Positions 56,950 to 64,000 of a DNA stretch of 64,000 bases are shown here, in pieces (the stretch's first letter is position 1; each line of letters starts with the position of its first letter). Source of the stretch: Cristatella mucedo (taxonomy: Eukaryota; Bryozoa; Phylactolaemata; Cristatellidae); NCBI GenBank assembly GCA_009760855.2, contig WPIO01000017.1, positions 6,440,501-6,504,500 on the forward strand, given 5' to 3'. Made by a program: the position numbers and the translations under genes. Under the pieces are notes generated by a model that was not told where the DNA came from, made no database searches, and was given only the letters and a program-made list of their open reading frames with translations.

Positions 56950-59390
56950 CATCTTGAATTTGCTATTGCGTGCTGCAGTAGTGCATGTTACGTATCACTA
57001 ATCGCGCTCCTACTAAGTTTGCTGTTTGGAAGGATCCATCATACAGAACTCCCTTGTACGTACAGGGTAATGTCGAAATTGTCAAACGATGTAACTTACA
57101 AAGCATTGACACGTTTTTGAAATCTGTTTTTGATGCAGGTCTTCTAGATCTGCATTCAGACTCGACCAGCATCCTCGATACCCTCACTGATGCGATGAAC
57201 ATGACACTCAGGAGTGCTCTTGACAAGCATGCTCCCGTTCATTCTATCCGTATTCAAAGTCGTAGAGATTCCTTTCAATTTTTAAAAAACTCCTAAAGAT
57301 GCGCTGAAATATGCACAGGCTTAACCATCGTTTCAAGAAATCGGGGCCTGATGCAGATCTAGTCAATTTCAATTACTTCATTTGAGTTTACAACCGCAAG
57401 CTTAAAAAACCAGGGCTTCTTTTTTCATCCGAAAAACAGATTTATAAGACAGTAAACCATTTACTGGCCAATACTGTTAGGTCTGACTCCCCAGATATTA
57501 AGGACTCAGCCGAAAAGTTTTCAGCCTTCTTTACTGAAAAAATTGTGCACATTCGTGCCTCCACTAAGCCCCCTCCGACTAAAGAAATTGAGGTATCACA
57601 ACCTGTGACCTTCCTTAAAAGGTTCTCCGAGGTTTCGGCATGCGATGTGGCTACCTAATAAGGTCTAGTAAAAAGAGCTCGTCTCCTGAAGACCCTATAC
57701 CTTCATCTCTGTGGTCTTCACTAGCAGACCAACTTAGCCCTGCCATAACCAAGATTTGTAATGCTTCTCTAAGAAAAGGGGTCGTCCACAAGTCCTTCAA
57801 ATCGGCAATCGTTAGACCCATACTTAAAAAGCCTGGATTAGACACAGAGGTCCTAGCAAACTATCGTCTTGTTTTCCTTCTTCCTTTCTTATCTAAGATT
57901 CTTGAAAAAATTGATGCTAAGCAGCCGTTTGAACATATTGAAAATAATGAAATGTCAGAAACATTTCAATCAGGGTTCAAGAGGCAGCACTCCACTGAAA
58001 CTACTCTCCTCCGTGTAAACAATGCCATTCTACGTGGCAACGACGACGGGAATGTCACTGCCCTAGCTCTAATAGATCTTTCTGATGCATTCGACACCGT
58101 TGATCACGATGTTCTGCTTGAACGATCGAGAATAACGATCGGTCTGGCAGACGAAGCACTGGCGTGGTTTAAATCGTACTTGTCCGACCGTGTTTAATCC
58201 GTGTCGTGTGGGGGTCAGGTCTCACACACGAGAAGGGTCACCTGTGGAGTCGCTCAAGGGTCTATAATCGGTCCCTTGCTGTTCTTCCTTTATACACAAC
58301 CTCTGGGATTAAGGCCCACGGAGTAGGATATCACTTTTATGCGGACGATACTCAGTCGTATTTGTCATTCCAACCGTCGGAATCTGCTGCAGCAACTGAG
58401 AAACTGAATGATCGCCTTGCAGATATTCGATCCTGGATGTCGGAAAACTTCCTGAAATTAAATGATGATGAAACTGAACTGCTGATCATAGGACACCATA
58501 AGCGTGTGGCTGGATTAAAGGCTTTGCTCTTCTAATAGGTAACGCTATTGTGCGACCATCACCATGAGCTCGAAACTTAGGTGCCGTTTTCGACAGCTGC
58601 TTCAATTATAAAAGCTTCATTCAGAAGACTGCTTATACAGCTAAGCCATTACGTCCGACCCCTATCCAAGATCAGGAGCTGTCTCTCAGAGTTGCTTGTA
58701 AAAAATTTAACTAGCTCTTTAGTTCTGTCTCGGCTTGATTAATGTAATTCCCTTTTGGCGGGGCTACCAAAGAAAGCTATTTGGCCACTGCAGCTAAATA
58801 TAAATATGGCTGCAAGACTAGTCTTCAAGTCCCAGCGGTTTGAGCATGTGTCTCTTTTGCTAAAGGAGCTAGGATGGAAGCCGGTCGGGCAACGGATACA
58901 GAGGAAAGTTCCTACGCTGACCCACAAGGCCCGCCACCGCTTGGCTCGTTCGTACCTAGCTGAACGGCTGCATCAGTTTCAGCCTTTTCGAGCCCTCAGG
59001 TCCTGTGTGGACAATAAATTAGCTGTTTTATTTTTCCGCTTAAGGACCGTTGGCGACAGAAGCTTAAGCTCTGCAGGTCCTAGACTGTAGAACTCGCTTC
59101 CAAAATTCTAACGCAATGACAACTACTCTTCTGCTGCCGACTATGGCTCATCCTTTTCAGCGGTTCTGAGCTGCTACTTCCATGCTACTCACTACCTCAA
59201 CTCTCCTGACTGCTATGCTTCCCACTTTCTCTCTGTTGCGTCAGACGAAGTCTGATGGCTACCGAATGCGTACCGAAAGCTGCTTGGGCTGTGAGTGGGC
59301 TATAAAAAACACTCCTGCGTAACATCCGCATGGTCTTTATGGCCTTGTTGAGTACAGACGGAGATACATTACTTTATATTACATTTGAGC
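56950..59390 (+). mobile_element. LINE-B, longest copy
   Basis: Runs from the linker (LRSALDKHAPVHSIRI) through most of the RT: VNHLLAN, FKSAIVRPILKKPGLD, FQSGFKRQHSTETTLLR, LALIDLSDAFDTVDHDVLLE (motif A), DEALAWFKSYLSDRV, FYADDTQSYLSF (58335-58370; catalytic Asp pair present), SENFLKLNDDETELLIIGH, then LGWKPVGQRIQRKVPTLTHK and the C-terminus. Broken by frameshifts near 57300, 57650, 58200, 58320 and 58535. The tail ends GACGGAGATACATTAC. 5'-truncated. Confidence 0.9.
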
Positions 59391-59499
59391 GGTCAGTCGG
59401 TTTCCAACAAATTCTTGAGATATCAAACATTATGGCTTTCTTATCTTCTCAGTACCAGCCCGTAAACGTCCAATAAATAAAAGGAACTTACTATTTATT

Positions 59500-60425
59500 G
59501 GCTAACAAAATGGGATTCAGATATTGGAAAGCTCAACGCTCACAGTTGGCTCTGTCAGCATATCTCCTGTAGAATCCGCACGAAATTTAGATGTCATATT
59601 CCAAAGTGATATTTCATTAGACGACCACATCAGCTCCACAGTCAAGTTTGCCTACTTTCAGCTACATAAGATTGCTAAACTTCGGGCGTGTTTATACAGA
59701 GATACCACATCTACATTGGTCCATGCATTTTTGACCTACCGTCTCTACTTTTGTAACTCACTACTTGCTGGCCTATCGGCCTGTGCAATCAAGCGCCTGT
59801 AACTGGTGTAAAACCCTGCAGCTGGGCTTGTCTGTCGTGAGCGTTGCATTGGCCACATTACACCACTTCTCGCCGACCTGCTCTAGCTCGCAGTAAAAAA
59901 ACGCATCGACTTCAAGGCCCTGTCACTCACTTTTAGGGCCCTTTATTCTTTTGCTCCAGCCTCCTATAAGATCTACTCCCCCCCCCCGCTAGGCTAAGCG
60001 TCGTACTACCCGCTTTTTGGATTCTAATCGTTTACCTATACCTTGTATGAACCTCAAATCCTTTGGAGACCGTGCCTTTAGTTCACTGGCTCCCAAAGCG
60101 TGGATCTCACTTCTGACTTGCATCATGACATTACCTGAATTGACCACATTTTAAAGGAAACTAGAAACGCATTTATCACAGCGCTTAATGGGTCCACGTG
60201 ATTTGTCCTTAATGTGCTTATGCGTGTTGAAACTGTGCCTGCTACTACTAACCATACTTTCACGCTGACCCTGTGCATGTCACCCCTAACCCCTTTATTC
60301 ATGTTGTTGATCAAGCATCCTACCACTAGCCATTTGATCGTGCTTCTTTGCAGCAAATGTACAGTGCTTAGGCGGAGATTCACTTCTGTGAGGGTGTTAT
60401 ATCAAATGTATTATCGTTGTAATCT
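59500..60425 (+). mobile_element. LINE-A 3' copy
   Basis: Encodes GSVSISPVESARNLDVIFQS, SLDDHISSTVKFAYFQLHKI and SLLAGLSACAIKRL, then broken C-terminal pieces. The 3' UTR stem is worn (ACAGTGCTTAGGCGGAGATT). Confidence 0.85.
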
Positions 60426-60429
60426 TTTT

Positions 60430-61160
60430 TAAATACGTCAGTTGAAAATGATATTCCATTTATTACAGAATATTGTGCGAGAAATTCCATCTAGTAAGCA
60501 GTTGTCGTTCACCTTCCCTTTAAGAGTTCTTTGGCAGTGCTCGCATGCTAAATGAGATGCCAAGTGCTTGTCTTGATCCCAACAGGTCTGCCGAAGTATG
60601 CTTTTTCGGCCTCTCACATCTTAGTGGAAGCTTGCGGAAAACCTTTTTCCCTCTTACCTTGATAAATTGTCATCACACTTAGCAAAACGTAGACTGCTTG
60701 ATGCTAGCATCCTCTTGATATCACGTCAATCAAGTGTGGTATTCACTATTCTCTAATTAGCAACTGTCTAAAGTAAGATTTTCACCAAGGCACAGGCGCA
60801 GTTAGATGTCTATGGATGCTACTCTGTAGTGTATTGTAAAACTAATCCTGACATATTCTGATAGTGGGGGGACGTGCGAATTGCGCGAACCGATGTTCCC
60901 ACCGTGCCCAGCAACAAAACAGAGAATTTAAAAATATCCTTGTCCTAACCCTAGATCAAAGTGCTGTATATCACTAGCAAGTATCTATTTATTTTTAGGA
61001 ATTAGTGATTAAGGAAGCATTTTTAAGCCAAGAAAAAAATTGAAATTGGTTACCAAGTGTAAAAATGATTAGTTTTGAATAGCACTTTATGAGAACCGAA
61101 TCTTTGTATAGACACTTTACAAATGTTCCGATGTCCATATTAAAATTAGATCTTTCTATT
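60430..61160. other. AT-rich stretch without recognised gene
   Basis: No open frame of note and no repeat I could match. Confidence 0.4.
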
Positions 61161-61164
61161 AATA

Positions 61165-61350
61165 ATAATAAGGAATTAGCATAGCGCCCTCAGAGACCCG
61201 AATCTATTTCTTGGCACTTAAGCAGACGCCATCTACCTATGCTCGTCAAAGTCGCAAAGCAAATTAGTCGATATCGTGCAGGATTGGAACCCACGACCTA
61301 GGTCGTAAAGAGCGAGAATCTTACTTCCTGGGCTATCACAACCCATAACC
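61165..61350 (-). mobile_element. SINE with tRNA-like head and LINE-A-type tail
   Basis: Minus strand head GTGATAGCCCAGGAAGTAAG, GTCGTGGGTTCCAATCCTGC (B box with one change), then AAGTGCCAAGAAATAGATTC and GGGCGCTATGC with (ATT)n, the LINE-A tail. It differs from SINE2 in its head and may be a hybrid of SINE1 head and LINE-A tail. Confidence 0.7.
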
Positions 61351-61669
61351 TATCTTGGCTCCTTTGTGACTAATGGATCTGTTGACAGGCGTTAAACTCT
61401 TATAGTGGCAAACACAGCTTTGAGCAAAAAGGCTTTTCAACGAGATCTTAATGTTTTAGGAAGTTACAGCGATATCAGATCCAGTAAATCAGAAGCCACG
61501 GACGGCCGGCAATTTCGTAATACCCATATCTAAATTTTGTTATCGAGTTGAAATACGTGCATGCCTATTCTTGCATCTTTATTGCGTTTTAATATTTTGA
61601 CGTCTCTTCTGCATGCCATAAAAACCCTGCCTATTCAATTTCAGCAACAGGAAATGGCGTACTAAGAAG

Positions 61670-61830
61670 TGTAAGCTGATTTAACAGCCACATTTGAATA
61701 GAGGCAAAAGAGCCTTAACGGCTATCACCACCGCTTTTAGTGGGCAATAGAGAATCTGCGACTGCACGGTTTGAACCCACGACCTTGGTCGTGAAGAGCG
61801 GGGACCTTATCTCCCGGCCTACCACGGGAT
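61670..61830 (-). mobile_element. SINE1 copy
   Basis: Minus strand: CGTGGTAGGCCGGGAGATAA, B box GTGGGTTCAAACC, GTGGTGATAGCCGTTAAGGC, 3' TGGCTGTTAAATCAGCTTAC. Confidence 0.82.
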
Positions 61831-61836
61831 GAGTCG

Positions 61837-61839
<3 letters not shown>

Positions 61840-61922
<83 letters not shown>
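61840..61922 (+). repeat. (TA)n microsatellite, about 83 bases
   Basis: Uninterrupted TA array between SINE1 and LINE-C. Confidence 0.95.
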
Positions 61923-61925
<3 letters not shown>

Positions 61926-61934
61926 CGTACCTCA

Positions 61935-62575
61935 TTCAGGCTCTTGTGGTCCGTCGTCAACAGCTACGTCTTGCCACTTCTGCCCGAGTTTTGCTGGCTC
62001 CCTATCGAGCATAAAATCGTCCTGTCTTTGTTATGCTGATCGCTTCAACCTTCAGCACCAGCCCACCCGCCTGCCAGTAGATCCTTGCTCCTCCAGTCAC
62101 GTGCTCTCGCACCTCCCGCTGCTCAGCATCTGATCACCTCGTCATCCCTCGCGCTCAGGTTAAAGCGTTTTGCTATAGAGCCTTTAGCTGGTTCGCGCCA
62201 AAAATCGTGAACTCGCTTCCTGCTACGGTCAAAGTCTACCTGCAAAGACCTCAAAGTTTCAGCTGAATACGTACCTGTTTCGGTCAGCTTTCCCTTTGTT
62301 GCCAGCGAACTGGAGTTTCTTTGCTTCGACGTCCTTCGAGTAAAACATACAGATTCAATGCACATTACTGGCCATAGTCTTACGACCCGCTGGTCATGAG
62401 TGTCTTCAGGCTCGCTTTGGCATTTTGATCTCAGCATGATACCACTTACTTTTGTATGCTTGATACCGTGCCTGATAATAAATAATCCTCGGGTACTGAT
62501 TCTCTTGCAGCGAGTTTTGTAACTTCTGGACAGTGATTGGGTTCTCTGAAGACGTTTCAGCAACGACCAAATGTT
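61935..62575 (+). mobile_element. LINE-C 3' fragment
   Basis: Worn pieces of the CR1-type RT C-terminus: LRLATSARVLLAP, then FSWFAPKIVNSLPATVKVY (family SxxAPKLWNSLP). The end has CTTCTGGACAGTGATTGGG with TTCTCTGAAGACG, a weak match to the LINE-A tail. Confidence 0.7.
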
Positions 62576-62579
62576 ATCA

Positions 62580-64000
62580 GTAATATCATTTTTAAGTTGG
62601 CATGGGGAAATGAGAATCCTTGAAGCTATAGTTTGGTTTTAAATTCTTTTCAACGACCATTACTTGGGTCAGATGACGTCTAACTTGGCTGATTAGCAGG
62701 GCTAATATTTTTGCTTAAGCATCAAGTGCTATCGATTTCCTGTAATGATCTCCATACCTGCTTGGTTCACACAGTGGGTGAAAACGTAGAAGGAATTTAA
62801 AAGAGCTCGTTTTCTGATGGTGCTGTAATTAGTTGAGAGCAGCTGAAGACATTACTTATGTAGATAGTGGCTAGTATTGTTGCTACCATTTTTGCATCGC
62901 CTCTAGAGTTGCCGTCCTTGATAACTATCTAGCTACTCTCCCTAATATAGTCCTACTCACGGTTTATTCGTTTGCTTGCACTCATTTTGGTCAAAAATTC
63001 AAACCAAGAATGAATGTCTCGTGGATTTTATGTCGCTTGTGTTTTCATGCTCTCGCTGTAGACCTCCGTGATCTGTTCACAGCAGGCAGCTACCAGGTCA
63101 CCTAAAGGTGTAGCTTATCAGTAAATGATCTCAGAGCACACAGTACGTCAGTTTATATAGAGATGGCTGAAATTGATACGTAATAAAACGTTGGGAGCTC
63201 TTCAAAAGCTTTGTTCATAAATAAAAATCACCTCTCCGATGGCGATGTGAGATCACCTGGATTATTTGAGTATGTTGAAATCTCTTTTCGTGACTGCTTT
63301 AAACAAAATTTCAGGAAGCTTATTCAGTGGCGGCATGATGCTCCATTAATGGTCCGGAGAAGTGCAAGCCTTAGTGTTCACTGCCATTGCTGAAATCAAT
63401 GTCAAGGGCTCATGATCGATAGCTTCAGTTACGAGCTTTTCGCTGCCAAGAAATTGACAGCCAGGCGGGAGCACATATGACAGCTAATGGCATTCGGAAA
63501 CGACTCGTTGCTATGGAATAAATACGTGACTCAAAGTAGAAAATTTGCCGATGAAAAAATATCCACACAGAAAAGAACGACATAAAGTTTGCCTCGCTGC
63601 TGCCTGCTCCGTGCAACAATGGCGTGCTACATTCATGGACTGCTACACCTAACGATAACTTCAATGAGTCATTCAATGAGTGATTAGTGGAGAGCACTGC
63701 TTCGAACTTCTGCTTCCAAGTTCTCAAACGCAATAATTCAGTGTGCTTTAAGAATTTCACTGCTGGTACGTGAACAAAGGCGGACGCTGCAGGCTATGCA
63801 ATATTAAAGTTCAAGTATAGCTGCATGAATGCCGACGCTAGCGACTAGAGTGGCAGGCTCTTTTATACCAACGAGCCTCGCGAGAACTAAGCTCCCGAGA
63901 GATATGAATACAAAACAAGCTAGCTTAAAAACTACAAGTGAAAAAATCTACTCTCCGCGCATCCAAAGAGCTTCTTCCAGATTTCACTTCAGCATCCATC
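62580..64000. other. Stretch without recognised gene
   Basis: A 111-codon minus-strand frame (63425-63760) carries no recognisable motif. No repeats matched. Confidence 0.4.

Overview
This is a window of nuclear DNA from an animal, most likely an invertebrate. The evidence is two spliced genes with GT-AG introns, a CpG-rich promoter, long microsatellites, and dense repeats made of CR1/L2-type LINEs, tRNA-derived SINEs and one Tc1/mariner transposon. I see nothing bacterial, viral or organellar. The species cannot be fixed from sequence alone.

Two complete genes can be rebuilt exon by exon, both on the + strand. The first (7182-16907, 11 coding exons, 461 codons before the stop) is a solute carrier of the drug/metabolite-transporter superfamily and is closest to SLC35F5. 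It follows a CpG-rich leader at 6230-7180. The second (38299-50913, 8 coding exons, 281 codons) is a carbonyl reductase of the CBR1 type, an NADPH-dependent short-chain dehydrogenase with all catalytic residues visible. It has a TATA box, a CCAAT box and a tandemly duplicated promoter region. The two genes show no functional link.

Layout. 1-6050: nested, decayed LINEs and SINEs. 6050-17500: SLC35F5-like gene with SINEs and a LINE in its introns. 17.8-30.6 kb: repeat-rich DNA with no assignable gene, apart from a weak candidate for coding exons on the minus strand at 20.9-21.7 kb. 30.6-33.5 kb: a GC-rich stretch without a recognised gene. 33.5-36.7 kb: LINE fragments, including a long copy with only a few breaks. 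37.2-50.9 kb: duplicated promoter and CBR gene; its 7.6-kb second intron holds a Tc1/mariner relic, SINEs, LINE pieces and a striking foldback hairpin. 51-64 kb: back-to-back LINE copies, long TA arrays and SINEs; no host gene recognised.

Mobile elements fall into a few families. LINE-A ends in a conserved hairpin (AAAGCGCC...GGCGCTTT) and an (ATT)n tail. LINE-B is a related family with a different tail (around TTACAGACGGAGATACATTA). A third set of decayed CR1-like fragments is called LINE-C here. SINE1 and SINE2 have tRNA-like heads; SINE2 ends with the LINE-A tail, which suggests it uses the LINE-A machinery.
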